This document shows positions 16,748 to 26,048 of a stretch of DNA of 64,000 bases, in pieces. A model generated the notes under the pieces. That model had not been told where the DNA came from and made no database searches. It saw only the letters and a list, made by a program, of their open reading frames with translations. Every line of letters begins with the position of its first letter. Position 1 is the first letter of the stretch. Position numbers and translations under genes: made by a program. This DNA comes from Planctomycetota bacterium (GTDB lineage: Bacteria > Planctomycetota > Planctomycetia > Gemmatales > Gemmataceae), in contig JACPZP010000070.1 of assembly GCA_016195405.1 (NCBI GenBank), positions 1 through 64,000 of the forward strand, given 5' to 3'.

Positions 16748-16827
16748 CATGGATCCTACTCTTAATCCTTTTCCTGTTCTTATGTAGGGCTGTCCACCCA
16801 GGGGTGCAATGCAAGCCAATTCTAATC

Positions 16828-17883
16828 TCACCCGCCGTCTTCCGTAGAGTTTCGCATCTCGCTAAGCTTCTTGTGCAACGTGTTACGATTGATGCCTAGC
16901 CGGGTCGCCGCCTTAACCAAGACGTTGTCGCACAAAGGCAGCACCTGTTCGAGCAACTCCTTTTCCACGCCGCGCACGAGACGGTCGTAAAGGTTGTTCT
17001 CGTCCGGGGCCAGCTTTTGCAATGCGAGGCGCACGAGCTTCTCGATCATTCCCTCCAGGTCGTGTGCCTTGCTCTTGCGAGCACGCGTGTTGGCTTCGTG
17101 ACCGGGTTGCATCGCCTCCCAGTTCATCGGCTGGCCGTGCGACAAGACCACGCCGCGCTCGACCGTGTTTTCCAGTTCGCGGACATTGCCCGGCCAATCA
17201 TGCGCCTGCAAGCGCGTCAGCACTTGTTCGGGGATTTCGGACGGATCGCGGCGGTTCTCCTCGCAGTATTTCTCGAGAAAGAATCGGGCCAGGGAAGGGA
17301 TATCGCCGCGCCGCTCGCGCAGAGGCGGCAGGAAAATCGGAACCACGTTGAGGCGGTAGTAGAGGTCTTCGCGAAATCGGCCGGATTCGATCTCGTCCTC
17401 CAGAAACTGGTTGGTGGCGCCGATGACGCGGGTGTCGACACGGATGGTGCGGCTTTCGCCCACGCGTTCGAACTCGCGCTCCTGCAGGACGCGTAACAGC
17501 TTCACCTGAAGCTTGGCGCTCATGCTGCTGATTTCATCCAGGAAGATCGTGCCGCCATGCGCCGCTTCGAAGCGCCCGGTCTTGTTGTCGACCGCGCCCG
17601 TGAATGCGCCCTTGATGTGGCCGAACAACTCGCTTTCCAAGAGGCTCTCGCTGAGGGCGCCGCAATTGACCCGGACATAAGGCCCGTCGGCGCGCGGGCT
17701 GAGGCGATGAATGTGATGGGCGACCACTTCCTTGCCGGTGCCGGTCTCGCCCACGAGGAGCACGCTGGCCCGTGAGGGCGCCACCAGCCGAACCAGCCGA
17801 TAGACACCGCGCATGGCCGGACTATCTCCGACCACTCCGGGCAAAGGAGCGTCGAGTGATTCCTTGGCGGACGGCGGCGGCAT
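16828..17883 (-). CDS. Sigma-54-dependent transcriptional activator without receiver domain
   Basis: This 351-residue protein has an AAA+ domain (about residues 15-245) with Walker A GETGTGKE, the sigma-54 contact loop GAFTGA, Walker [10 protein letters not shown] and arginine-finger region [12 protein letters not shown]-terminal Fis-type helix-turn-helix follows ([19 protein letters not shown]). It lacks an N-terminal receiver or other sensory domain, so control must come from level, partner binding or the neighbouring kinase. It is divergent from the hybrid histidine kinase gene, with 154 bp between starts. Confidence 0.9.
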   Translation of the reverse strand: MPPPSAKESLDAPLPGVVGDSPAMRGVYRLVRLVAPSRASVLLVGETGTGKEVVAHHIHRLSPRADGPYVRVNCGALSESLLESELFGHIKGAFTGAVDNKTGRFEAAHGGTIFLDEISSMSAKLQVKLLRVLQEREFERVGESRTIRVDTRVIGATNQFLEDEIESGRFREDLYYRLNVVPIFLPPLRERRGDIPSLARFFLEKYCEENRRDPSEIPEQVLTRLQAHDWPGNVRELENTVERGVVLSHGQPMNWEAMQPGHEANTRARKSKAHDLEGMIEKLVRLALQKLAPDENNLYDRLVRGVEKELLEQVLPLCDNVLVKAATRLGINRNTLHKKLSEMRNSTEDGG

Positions 17884-18037
17884 AAGCGGAATTCCTCGCG
17901 GAGTGCCACGCAGAGTGCCTCGTTATTCTTACGCCGGCATGCGAACGGAACCAATGGTCCCTAAACAAGCAAGAATTTCGCGGAATCTTCGATAAAGGAG
18001 GTGAAACTGCACCCTAACCTCGCCGACTTGCGGGATC

Positions 18038-21000
18038 GTGCCCTTGTCCCCTTTGCAGGAACCTCCGTGCTCCCCTCCGCCCCCTGAAGTTGGCCTGGAG
18101 GTCATTGCGCGCGCCCGCGAATTGTTCGACAAGCAGCAAGTGCGTGACCGTGGCCTCATCGATCGCTTGCTGGTCTGCCTCCTTGCCGGAGAAGCGCTGA
18201 TCGCGCTGGTCATTGCCGTGGCCCCGGTCCTCCAGCGCGCAACGCTCGCGCAGCTTTCAAGCAGACTCGTGGTTTGCCTGCTGGGCGGCGCCGCCCTCGC
18301 AGGCGTCCCATTCCTGCTCGCTGGGCGGCATGAGGGCTGCGTCTCCACCCGCTATGTCGGCGCCGCCGCACAAACGCTTTTTTGCGGCTTGCTGTTCTAT
18401 TTGACCTCCGGCCGAATCGAAGTCCATTTATTTCTAACGGCCTCCGTGGTTGTCTTGGCCTTCTACCGCGATTGGCGCGTCATCGCAATCGCGACGGCAC
18501 TCGGTCTGGCCGAGTTGATCGCGTTGCGCTTTTGTTGGCCAGTTTTCTTTTTGGGCCAATCCGAAGGCAGCCTCTGGTCTTGGGTGGAAAAAACGATTTG
18601 GCTCGGCATTCTGGTGTTCTTCGTCATCACCAATTGCAAGCGCGGCATACGGGATCAGTGGAAACTCGCGTATCGCCAGTCCGAAGCCGAAAGCGCCCGT
18701 GCCGAGGCCCAGCGCACCGCCGAGGCCGGCGCCAAGGAGCGCGACGACAACCGCATGCGCAATGCCGCCATGGAGCGGCGCGTGGCCGCCGAGCACGCCA
18801 TCAATCGCATTCTGACCGACTCGGCGACGCGCCAAGCCGCGATCACCCGCTTTCTCGAAGTCACCGGCAGGTCCCTGAACTGGGCTGTCGGAGTTTTCTG
18901 GAAGGCGGACGACCAGGCCGGCACCCTCCGCTGCGAGCATTTCTGGAGCGCCCGACCCGTGCCCGAATTCGAAGAAGCCACCCGGCAGCTGACGTTCGAG
19001 CGGGGCAGCGGCCTGCCAGGCCGCATCTGGAGCGAAGGCCCGGCGACCGTCGATATTCGCTCCGTCGACCAGAGCCGGCGTTGGCGTCGGGCAAAAGGTC
19101 TGGAAGTTGGACTCGAAAGCGCCTTTGGCTTTCCCGTGCGCTGCGGGTCGGAGGTAGTCGGCATTATCGAGTTTTTCAGCCAGGACTCGGACGCACCCAA
19201 TGCGGCGCTCTTACAGACCTTGTCGGTCGTCGGCAATCAACTCGGTCTGTTTCTGCAACGGCAACAGGCCCTAGAACAACTGCGCCGTCGCGAGCAGGAG
19301 TTAGCCGACTTCTTCGATCATGCCGCTGTCGGCCTGAGTTGGGTGGGACCGGACGGGTGCGTCATTAAGGCCAACCGCGCCGAACTCGACCTGATCGGCT
19401 TGAACGAGCGTGACTACCTGGGCCAGCCGATCGCTTGGTTCTTCGTCGATGAGCAGGCTTTTGCCGTCATGTGGAAAAAGCTCGAAGCGGGCGAAAAGGT
19501 GCGCGACTTCGAAGCACAACTGCGCTGCCGCAACGGTTCGGTAAAGGAAGTGCTCATCGACGCCAACGGGCTGTGGGAAGAAGGCCGGCTCGTCCACGTT
19601 CGCAGCATCACCCGCGACGTCACCGAGCGCAAGCTGATCGAGCGCGCCCTGGCCCACCAGGCTGAAGAGCTGCGCGAAGCTCGCCTCCGCGCCGACGCCG
19701 CCAACAAGGCCAAGAGCGAATTTCTGGCCAACATGAGCCATGAGATCCGCACGCCGATGAACGGCATCCTCGGGATGACAGAGCTGACATTGGAAACCGA
19801 GCTGAACGCCGAGCAACGCGACTACCTGCAAATGGTCCGCGATTCCGCGAACGCGCTTTTGGTGGTGATCAACGACATTCTCGATTTCACCAAAATTGAA
19901 GCCGGCAAGGTGGAACTCGATCCCATTCCGTTCGACCTGTACGACTTCATGGACCGGCTGCTAAAACCGCTGGCCGTGCAAGCGCACGCCAAAAGCCTGG
20001 AGTTCATCGGTCACGTGGCCCCCAACGTTCCGGGTTTCATGGTCGGCGACCCGGCCCGCCTGCAGCAAATCCTTACCAATCTGGTCGGCAACGCCATCAA
20101 GTTCACCACCAAAGGCGAGATTTTCCTGCACGTCCAGGTGGAGACGGTGGAGCCAGCCGGACACTTCGTGCTGCATTTCTCCGTGCGCGATACGGGCATC
20201 GGCATCGCGGAGGAACAGCAAAAGACGATTTTCGCTCCCTTCGTTCAAGCCGATGGCTCGAGCACGCGCCGCTACGGGGGCGCTGGGCTCGGCTTGACCA
20301 TCACCAACCGGCTCGTGGACGTCATGGGTGGACGGATCTGGCTCGAAAGCGTTTTCGGGCAAGGCAGCACTTTCCATTTCACGGCTCGGCTCGGTAAGGC
20401 GAGCCCTTCGCGGATCGTGACCATGCCGGCCTCGCGGGAAGGTCTGCGCGGGCTGCCGGTTTTGATCGTGGACGACAATGCAACCAACCGAGTCGTCCTG
20501 CAAGAGATTCTGAGCCATTGGGAGATGAAGCCAACTGTCGTGGCCGGGGGCGCCGAGGCGCTTGCGCGGTTAAGCGACATGGCGAGCAGCGAAGCGTTCC
20601 GCCTTGTGCTGGTGGACGCCATGATGCCTGAGATGGACGGCTTCGCGGTCGCGCAAAGCATTCGTGACCTGGGTCTGACTCCCGCGCCCGCAATCTTGAT
20701 GCTCTCCTCCGCCGACCGGCCCGGCGAGGCCGCGCGTAGCCGCGCCCTCGGCGTGTCAGGCTTTCTCCGCAAACCCATCCGCCGCGCGGAATTGCTCGAG
20801 CGCTTGCTGCAATGTCTCGGCACCCAATCCGAAGCGCCGCTGCTCGCCGACGAAGTTTCCCTACCGACCGCTTTCTCTCCACAAGAAACACCACAGGTAG
20901 AGCCATCTATGGACATCACACCCTTTCGCATCCTCTTGGCCGAGGATAGTGTCGTCAACCAAAAGCTAGCAGTTCGCATCCTCGAAAAACAGGGCCTCCA

Positions 21001-21742
21001 GGTTGAAGTAGCCGACACGGGACGCCGCGCTCTGGAGCTGTGGCGGCAAAAGCCGTTCGACTTGATTCTCATGGACGTGCAGATGCCGGACTTGGACGGC
21101 ATGACGGCGACTGCCACGATTCGTGCCGCCGAGCGCGAATCAGGCCGCCATGTGCCCATCATCGCCATGACCGCCCATGCCATGAAAGGGGACCGCGAGC
21201 GCTGCCTCGACGCCGGCATGGACGGCTACGTGTCCAAGCCGATCCAGACGGCCGAGCTTCTTCAGGTCATCAGTGAGCTGCTCCCGCCGCGGCGAACCGA
21301 GCGACCATTGCTCGACCGGGACGCCCTCCTCGCCCAGGTGGAAGGAGACGTCGACCTCTTGCGCGAGCTTGTCGACATGTTCCACGACGAACGGCCGCGT
21401 TTGACGGAGCAGCTCCGCACCGCGCTGGCGCAGGGCGAAGCCATGGCGGTGCATAAGGCGGCGCACACGCTCAAAGGGGCGGTCAGCAACTTTGCCGCCC
21501 AGGCGGCGCGGGAAATGGCCCAGACCCTGGAGAATATGGGGCGGGCGAATGACCTTAGCGGCGCGGGAGACGTCTACGAGGCGCTGGCACTCGAACTGGA
21601 ACAAGTCGAGGAAGCGCTGCGGGCTTTCGTCCAAACTCCTGACGCGAGCGCCAAAGCAGCGCCCGTCAATTCGGCTCCCGGCAAATCGGCTCCCGCCAAG
21701 TCGACGCCGGCCGAGCCCGTATCTTCCGTAAAACGGGAGTAA
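18038..21742 (+). CDS. Membrane hybrid histidine kinase (GAF-PAS-HisKA-HATPase-REC-REC-Hpt)
   Basis: This 1234-residue protein starts at GTG 18038. About five membrane segments occupy residues 45-200, then a short coiled region leads to a GAF domain (about 255-410) and a PAS domain (about 420-540). HisKA follows with [13 protein letters not shown] (phospho-His near 568) and the ATPase with [10 protein letters not shown] and GGAGLGLTI. Two receivers come next (Asp in [11 protein letters not shown] near 858; Asp in [11 protein letters not shown] near 1011), then an Hpt domain with [14 protein letters not shown] (His near 1142). It is a complete multistep phosphorelay in one chain. Likely output partners are the two response regulators directly downstream. 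Confidence 0.92.
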   Translation: MPLSPLQEPPCSPPPPEVGLEVIARARELFDKQQVRDRGLIDRLLVCLLAGEALIALVIAVAPVLQRATLAQLSSRLVVCLLGGAALAGVPFLLAGRHEGCVSTRYVGAAAQTLFCGLLFYLTSGRIEVHLFLTASVVVLAFYRDWRVIAIATALGLAELIALRFCWPVFFLGQSEGSLWSWVEKTIWLGILVFFVITNCKRGIRDQWKLAYRQSEAESARAEAQRTAEAGAKERDDNRMRNAAMERRVAAEHAINRILTDSATRQAAITRFLEVTGRSLNWAVGVFWKADDQAGTLRCEHFWSARPVPEFEEATRQLTFERGSGLPGRIWSEGPATVDIRSVDQSRRWRRAKGLEVGLESAFGFPVRCGSEVVGIIEFFSQDSDAPNAALLQTLSVVGNQLGLFLQRQQALEQLRRREQELADFFDHAAVGLSWVGPDGCVIKANRAELDLIGLNERDYLGQPIAWFFVDEQAFAVMWKKLEAGEKVRDFEAQLRCRNGSVKEVLIDANGLWEEGRLVHVRSITRDVTERKLIERALAHQAEELREARLRADAANKAKSEFLANMSHEIRTPMNGILGMTELTLETELNAEQRDYLQMVRDSANALLVVINDILDFTKIEAGKVELDPIPFDLYDFMDRLLKPLAVQAHAKSLEFIGHVAPNVPGFMVGDPARLQQILTNLVGNAIKFTTKGEIFLHVQVETVEPAGHFVLHFSVRDTGIGIAEEQQKTIFAPFVQADGSSTRRYGGAGLGLTITNRLVDVMGGRIWLESVFGQGSTFHFTARLGKASPSRIVTMPASREGLRGLPVLIVDDNATNRVVLQEILSHWEMKPTVVAGGAEALARLSDMASSEAFRLVLVDAMMPEMDGFAVAQSIRDLGLTPAPAILMLSSADRPGEAARSRALGVSGFLRKPIRRAELLERLLQCLGTQSEAPLLADEVSLPTAFSPQETPQVEPSMDITPFRILLAEDSVVNQKLAVRILEKQGLQVEVADTGRRALELWRQKPFDLILMDVQMPDLDGMTATATIRAAERESGRHVPIIAMTAHAMKGDRERCLDAGMDGYVSKPIQTAELLQVISELLPPRRTERPLLDRDALLAQVEGDVDLLRELVDMFHDERPRLTEQLRTALAQGEAMAVHKAAHTLKGAVSNFAAQAAREMAQTLENMGRANDLSGAGDVYEALALELEQVEEALRAFVQTPDASAKAAPVNSAPGKSAPAKSTPAEPVSSVKRE

Positions 21743-21745
21743 CCA

Positions 21746-22708
21746 ATGGACAAGCGAATTCTGATTGCCGAAGACGACCCGATCTCGCGCCAACTCGTAG
21801 TCACCCGGCTCACGCGTTGGGGTTACGAGACGCTGCAAGCGGTCGACGGCGCCCAAGCCTGGGAATTATTGCAGCAGCCCGGCGCGCCGCGCCTGGCCGT
21901 CCTCGATTGGATGATGCCCGAATTCTCCGGCGTCGACCTGTGCCGCAAGGTCCGATCGGAAAAACAGCAGGTTTATACCTATCTGCTGCTCCTGACGGCG
22001 AAGGATCGCAAGGAGGACTTGATCGATGGTCTCGAGGCCGGCGCTGACGATTACCTCATTAAACCCGTAAATGCCCTCGAATTGAAAGCCAGGCTCTGTG
22101 TCGGCGAGCGCATCCTTACCTGGCAGGATCAACTCATGGCTGCTCGTGAGTCGCTGCGCTTTCAGGCCACCCACGACGCGCTCTCGGGCATTTGGAACCG
22201 CGGCGCCATTCTCGGCCAACTCGAGGCGGAATACGCGCGGCTGCAGCGCGAGCCCGGATTCCTCGGCGTAATCATGATCGATCTGGACCACTTTAAAGCC
22301 ATCAACGACACGCACGGCCACGAGGGCGGCGACATCGTGCTCAAGACGGTCGCCAAGCGCATGCTTCTTGAAATGAGGCCGTACGACCGCTTGGGTCGAT
22401 ATGGGGGCGAGGAGTTCTTGGTCTTCGCGCCAGGCTGCGGCTTGGAGCAAACCGTCGCAGTGGCCGAGCGCTTGTTGCAAGCCCTACGGGTTTCCGAGAT
22501 GGCGCTGCCGACGGGCTCACTCCGCGTCACCGCCAGCATGGGAGTTTCCGCCTACGCTGGGGAAATCGGCGTTTCCGTCGAGGGTCTCCTGCGGGGTGCC
22601 GACGCCGCGCTTTATCGGGCCAAGAAGCGGGGCCGCGATCGCGTGGAACGCAGTTGTTTCGAAGAGACACGTGGGCGACCGGCGTCTCCAAATGCCGCAC
22701 TCACGTAA
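21746..22708 (+). CDS. Response regulator with GGDEF domain (diguanylate cyclase)
   Basis: This 320-residue protein has an N-terminal receiver (Asp in AVLDWMMPEFSG, Lys in YLIKPVNA) and a C-terminal GGDEF domain. The active-site motif is GGEEF (RYGGEEFLVF), with DLDHFKAINDTHGHEGGD, so it should make cyclic di-GMP from two GTP. I saw no clear RxxD inhibitory site upstream of GGEEF. The start is 3 bp after the hybrid kinase stop, so the genes are cotranscribed and the kinase Hpt is the obvious phosphodonor. Confidence 0.93.
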   Translation: MDKRILIAEDDPISRQLVVTRLTRWGYETLQAVDGAQAWELLQQPGAPRLAVLDWMMPEFSGVDLCRKVRSEKQQVYTYLLLLTAKDRKEDLIDGLEAGADDYLIKPVNALELKARLCVGERILTWQDQLMAARESLRFQATHDALSGIWNRGAILGQLEAEYARLQREPGFLGVIMIDLDHFKAINDTHGHEGGDIVLKTVAKRMLLEMRPYDRLGRYGGEEFLVFAPGCGLEQTVAVAERLLQALRVSEMALPTGSLRVTASMGVSAYAGEIGVSVEGLLRGADAALYRAKKRGRDRVERSCFEETRGRPASPNAALT

Positions 22709-22850
22709 ACAGCGATCATGAAGGCTGTGCGGCTTAATCCGGTTTCTCATTTTTGGCAAGGCATGAGAATTCGCACGGGGTTGAAATGAAGGTTGCTCCT
22801 ATTGCAAATCCGTGGCATTCTTTGCCCGTAGGTTTCCTGCGAGATCACTC

Positions 22851-23474
22851 ATGGGCATGCCGGTCTTAATTGCGGAGGATGATCCGGTCTCCTGCCGTCT
22901 TCTGGAAGCGACCCTAAAGCGCTGGGGTTACGCCGCGCGCAGAGCAGAGGATGGCCAAGAGGCGCTGGACGTCTTAGTCGGCTCGGAAGCTCCTCGGCTT
23001 GCCATTCTCGATTGGATGATGCCGAAACTGGACGGTCCCGAGGTATGCCGCCGCGTTCGCAGCCGGCCGCGCGAAGCGCCGGCCTACCTCATTCTCCTCT
23101 CAGCCAAGACTACGAAAGAGGATGTCATTGTCGGATTGGACGCGGGAGCCGACGATTACATGACCAAGCCCTTCGATTTGGGCGAACTCCAAGCCCGCCT
23201 TCGAGTTGGGGAGCGCATCCTGACCCTGCAAGCCAACCTTGCCAACAACGTCAAACAGCTCCAAGAGGCGCTTACTCAAGTAAACCACCTTCAAGGGCTT
23301 CTCCCCATCTGCTGCTACTGCAAGAAGATCCGCGACGACAAGAATTACTGGCAGCAGGTTGAGACCTATCTTGGTGACCATTCGAGCGCGCGTTTCAGCC
23401 ACGCTATCTGCCCGGATTGCTTGGAAAGCGTGATCAAGGCGCAACTTCCTGCGGCTTCGACAAAGGTCCCTTGA
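22851..23474 (+). CDS. Response regulator with C-terminal cysteine-pair domain
   Basis: This 207-residue protein has a receiver domain (phosphorylatable Asp in AILDWMMPKLDG, Lys in YMTKPFDL), a short coiled coil, then a small module with PICCYCKKIRDDKNYW and HAICPDCLESV. The CxxC...CPxC arrangement (CCYCKKIR and CPDC) is a putative metal-binding motif often seen at the ends of planctomycete and delta-proteobacterial sensor proteins; its function is not established. There is no DNA-binding or enzymatic output domain. ATG 22851 immediately precedes the receiver start MPVLIAEDDP. Confidence 0.85.
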   Translation: MGMPVLIAEDDPVSCRLLEATLKRWGYAARRAEDGQEALDVLVGSEAPRLAILDWMMPKLDGPEVCRRVRSRPREAPAYLILLSAKTTKEDVIVGLDAGADDYMTKPFDLGELQARLRVGERILTLQANLANNVKQLQEALTQVNHLQGLLPICCYCKKIRDDKNYWQQVETYLGDHSSARFSHAICPDCLESVIKAQLPAASTKVP

Positions 23475-23499
23475 CATTACCCTATGTCGCCTTTACACT
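23471..23499 (+). promoter_or_regulatory. Strong sigma-70 promoter for the HU gene
   Basis: TTGACA (23471-23476), a 17-bp spacer and TACACT (23494-23499) overlap the stop codon of the preceding regulator gene. It is near consensus and about 60 bp before the HU start, fitting an abundant nucleoid protein. Confidence 0.7.
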
Positions 23500-23558
23500 T
23501 AAACCTATATGCTCTTATTCAGGAGATAAGTCCTCGATACTCAGCAGGGAGACATTCC

Positions 23559-23939
23559 GTGACCAAGAAAGAGATTGTCAAGCAAATCTCCGAAGACCTG
23601 GGTTTGACGCAGTTGAAAACCAAGGAAATCGTCCAAAAGACTTTTGACGCCATTGTCGAGACGCTCCTCGAAGAGAAGCGCATCGAGTTGCGAAACTTTG
23701 GCGTGTTCGAGGTGAAGCGTCGTAAAGCGCGTAAAGCGCGCAACCCGCGCACCGGCGAACGCGTCGACGTCGAGCCGAAATTCGTCGTGACTTTCAAGCC
23801 GGGAAAAGAGATGGAAGAAAAGGTCCGCAACCTCGACCACGGCACGCAACTGGCCGCAGGCGCCGCGGAAGCCGCTTCTACGGTCGGAAACCCCGAAGGA
23901 AACGGCGCGCTCAACAAAGCCCTCAAGCGAAAGGGCTAA
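23559..23939 (+). CDS. HU/IHF-family DNA-binding protein
   Basis: This 126-residue protein, read from GTG 23559 (ribosome site aggga), begins [16 protein letters not shown]. It carries the HU signature [20 protein letters not shown] and the DNA-inserting tip RNPRTGE. It bends and packs DNA as a dimer. A 30-residue Ala/Gly/Asn tail ending KALKRKG extends beyond the core, as in planctomycete HU variants with basic C-termini. It has its own strong promoter and terminator. Confidence 0.92.
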   Translation: MTKKEIVKQISEDLGLTQLKTKEIVQKTFDAIVETLLEEKRIELRNFGVFEVKRRKARKARNPRTGERVDVEPKFVVTFKPGKEMEEKVRNLDHGTQLAAGAAEAASTVGNPEGNGALNKALKRKG

Positions 23940-23968
23940 TGCGCTCCCGCCGACACTCAAAGAAAATG

Positions 23969-23994
23969 GCCCAGGGATGATCCCTGGGCTTTTT
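23969..23994 (+). terminator. Rho-independent terminator after HU
   Basis: A perfect 9-bp stem GCCCAGGGA/TCCCTGGGC with a TGA loop is followed by TTTTT (23990-23994), 30 bp after the HU stop. Confidence 0.92.
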
Positions 23995-24011
23995 CGTCGG
24001 CGAACCGCAGT

Positions 24012-24095
<84 letters not shown>

Positions 24096-24821
24096 CACAA
24101 TGATCCTCATCCCCGGTCATGCGCTCACGTCTATCCGCAAACGCTATCAGATTCACAGGGTTAGACAATCCCGTTTCGTTTGCGGTTCGGCTTGAGAGCA
24201 GCCGTCTGATTCCCGCCGTCTCCGTCCACGCCGCCAAAAAGTACTCTTTCATCACCATCTCACGTCACACCACGCACCATAATTCAACAAGATGCCTTCC
24301 CAATCAGATTCATGAGACGAGTGAGATTCATGAAACGCAAACGGTCCAAGGCGACCGGTATGGTCGCCTGATGGGCGCATGGAACCTGGCCGTCTGCCGC
24401 CGCGTTCCACAAGGCGGCCGTGGTTCGGGTACAGCGTCCGCGTTCGTACAAAGTACAGGCATAGCTCGTAGGCCGGAATTGGCCGACGTGAAGAGACAGG
24501 GGCGGCGCGACCTTTTGGAGACCTGCGAACGCCCAAGCGGCGGGGCCGGGAGACTCCCGGATTGATTTGTAGTATTGTATTGGATGCGATGGTTGCATCA
24601 GCTGAGGTTGTTAGACGGGCAGTATTTGAAGGCGATTCGGACGCTTCAAAGCCACGGAAGATCAGGGGCGAGAGCGAAAACGCAGCGTCGAAAACGCAGG
24701 GGTTCGAACCCATCGCGACCTAGGTCCCCGACCGCATGGGCGCCTGGCTCACTGCGAAGCACCTGCACCTTCGGGATAAAATGCAAGTCGCAGGATACCT
24801 CAATCGCGAGAAAAGTCCGCC
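24096..24821. other. Gene-free stretch upstream of the M48/helicase cassette
   Basis: I find no convincing coding sequence here. It holds the first 199-bp repeat (24392-24590), a short local duplication (agattcatgagac/agattcatgaaac around 24305-24335) and about 230 bp of leader before the M48 gene. Reading frames through the repeat differ from the second copy mainly by amino-acid-changing substitutions, which argues against a protein. The cassette promoter is presumably in 24591-24821, but I see no near-consensus match. Confidence 0.6.
24392..24590 (+). repeat. 199-bp direct repeat, left copy
   Basis: It aligns without gaps to 31821-32019 at 192 of 199 positions, in the same orientation. Both run from GTCTGCCGCCGCGTTCC to TTGTATTGGATGCGAT. 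Internal dyads (CCGGAATTGGCCG and CCGGGAGACTCCCGG) suggest a structured element. After the repeat both copies share a short GGTTGCAT with a 6-nt offset. Confidence 0.92.
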
Positions 24822-26048
24822 ATGGCCGTCGAAAAAGTGCAATTCCCACGAGCGGAGCCGTTGCCTTATCAATGGGCAATTGTTCGGTATTTGAAGAGCG
24901 AAGAGTCGGATCTTTGGAGTTGGTTTTGTTCCACAAGAAGGCGGGACGAGCAAGCGGAAGCCGTTCGTCTCGATCTTTTGAAGTCAACCTATCGACTGGA
25001 GTCGGCAAGCCACCCGGAATTGTACGGCTTGGCCGAGGACATTCGTACTCGATATGGATTATGCGTGCCAATCACCTTCTACCAGGCACAAACAGGCGGC
25101 GGCATGAATGCGTCCCTCGCTTATTTGCCGAAGGAAGCGCACATCATCCTTACGGGGCCGGTGACACGTCTTCTTTCCCAGGCTGAACAGCAAGCCATGC
25201 TCGCTCACGAACTGGCTCATTTCCTGCTTTATGAGCAATGGGAAGGCGAGTTCCTGATAGCCACGGAATTGCTGCATGCTCTTTGTAACGATGCCGCTGC
25301 CGCTCCCAGTCACCTCGAAACGGCCCGGTTATTTCGCCTTTACACCGAGGTATTCGCCGACTGCGCCGCTTACGGCGTCACCGGGGACGCGGCCCCGGTG
25401 ATTGCCACCCTAATCAAGCTGGAGACCGGTTTAAGCGAAGTGAGCGCGGAAAGCTATCTCAGGCAAGCCGAGGAGATTTTCAGCAAGAGTCGCGTCCAGG
25501 CCAATCAATTGACCCACCCTGAATCCTACATCCGGGCCCGCGCCCTCAAGCTCTGGGCGGAGCGCGGCCCCCAAGCCGCATCGGACATTGAGCGGATGGT
25601 GGAGGGCCCGCCCGCCTTGGAACGGCTTGACTTACTGGGCCAAACGAAAATCGCGACCAGCACGGGCAGGATGCTGCGACTGCTGCTGACACCGCCGTGG
25701 TTTCAAACGGAACCCGTCCTGGCGCACGCCCGATTGTTCTTCAACGACTTCAGACTCCAGCCTAATCCGGCCGATGAGCCGACGCTCATCGACGAAATCG
25801 GCGCGAGCGACGCCGCACTTCAGGATTACTACTGTTATGTGATGCTCGATTTCGTCACCGTCGATCGCGATCTGGGTGATGCGGCACTGGCCGCCGCTCT
25901 CGTCTTGAGCCGCCGCCTTAAACTGCAAAGTCGGTTTGCGACAATAGCCGTCAAGGAACTCAGTTTAGGCAAAAAGCAGTTCGGCAAAATCGAGCGCGAA
26001 GCGGAAGAGGTCCTTGCCAAAACCAACGAGGCTGCCCGCAAAGCATGA
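24822..26048 (+). CDS. M48-type zinc metallopeptidase, partner of the helicase fusion
   Basis: This 408-residue protein shows the gluzincin signature HELAHFLLY (His128, Glu129, His132) and a downstream Glu in EVFADCAAYG (near 176) as third zinc ligand, so it is a probable M48-family peptidase. There is no hydrophobic segment long enough for a membrane anchor, unlike HtpX, so it should be cytoplasmic. The C-terminal 200 residues form an uncharacterised helical region ending EEVLAKTNEAARKA. Its stop overlaps the next start (ATGATG), so it is translationally coupled to the giant helicase protein. It may process that protein or a host/phage substrate on activation. The partner pairing, not the peptidase alone, is the notable feature. 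Confidence 0.82.
   Translation: MAVEKVQFPRAEPLPYQWAIVRYLKSEESDLWSWFCSTRRRDEQAEAVRLDLLKSTYRLESASHPELYGLAEDIRTRYGLCVPITFYQAQTGGGMNASLAYLPKEAHIILTGPVTRLLSQAEQQAMLAHELAHFLLYEQWEGEFLIATELLHALCNDAAAAPSHLETARLFRLYTEVFADCAAYGVTGDAAPVIATLIKLETGLSEVSAESYLRQAEEIFSKSRVQANQLTHPESYIRARALKLWAERGPQAASDIERMVEGPPALERLDLLGQTKIATSTGRMLRLLLTPPWFQTEPVLAHARLFFNDFRLQPNPADEPTLIDEIGASDAALQDYYCYVMLDFVTVDRDLGDAALAAALVLSRRLKLQSRFATIAVKELSLGKKQFGKIEREAEEVLAKTNEAARKA

Noticed and set aside
22826..22850. TGGCAT...TTGC resembling a sigma-54 promoter before the response regulator
   Set aside because: The GG and GC are separated by 8 instead of 10 bases, so it does not fit the -24/-12 consensus.
24252..24713. Long minus-strand frames across the 199-bp repeat (also at 31615-32046)
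   Set aside because: Substitutions between the copies change residues rather than third positions, and the peptides are Arg/Ser/Pro-rich with no fold; they are non-coding repeat.
24697..24724. A GGGGTTCGAACCC motif resembling a tRNA T-arm before the M48 gene
   Set aside because: The T-stem pairs poorly (CCATC side) and there is no acceptor, D-arm or anticodon arm upstream. It could be a relic of an attachment site but is not a tRNA.
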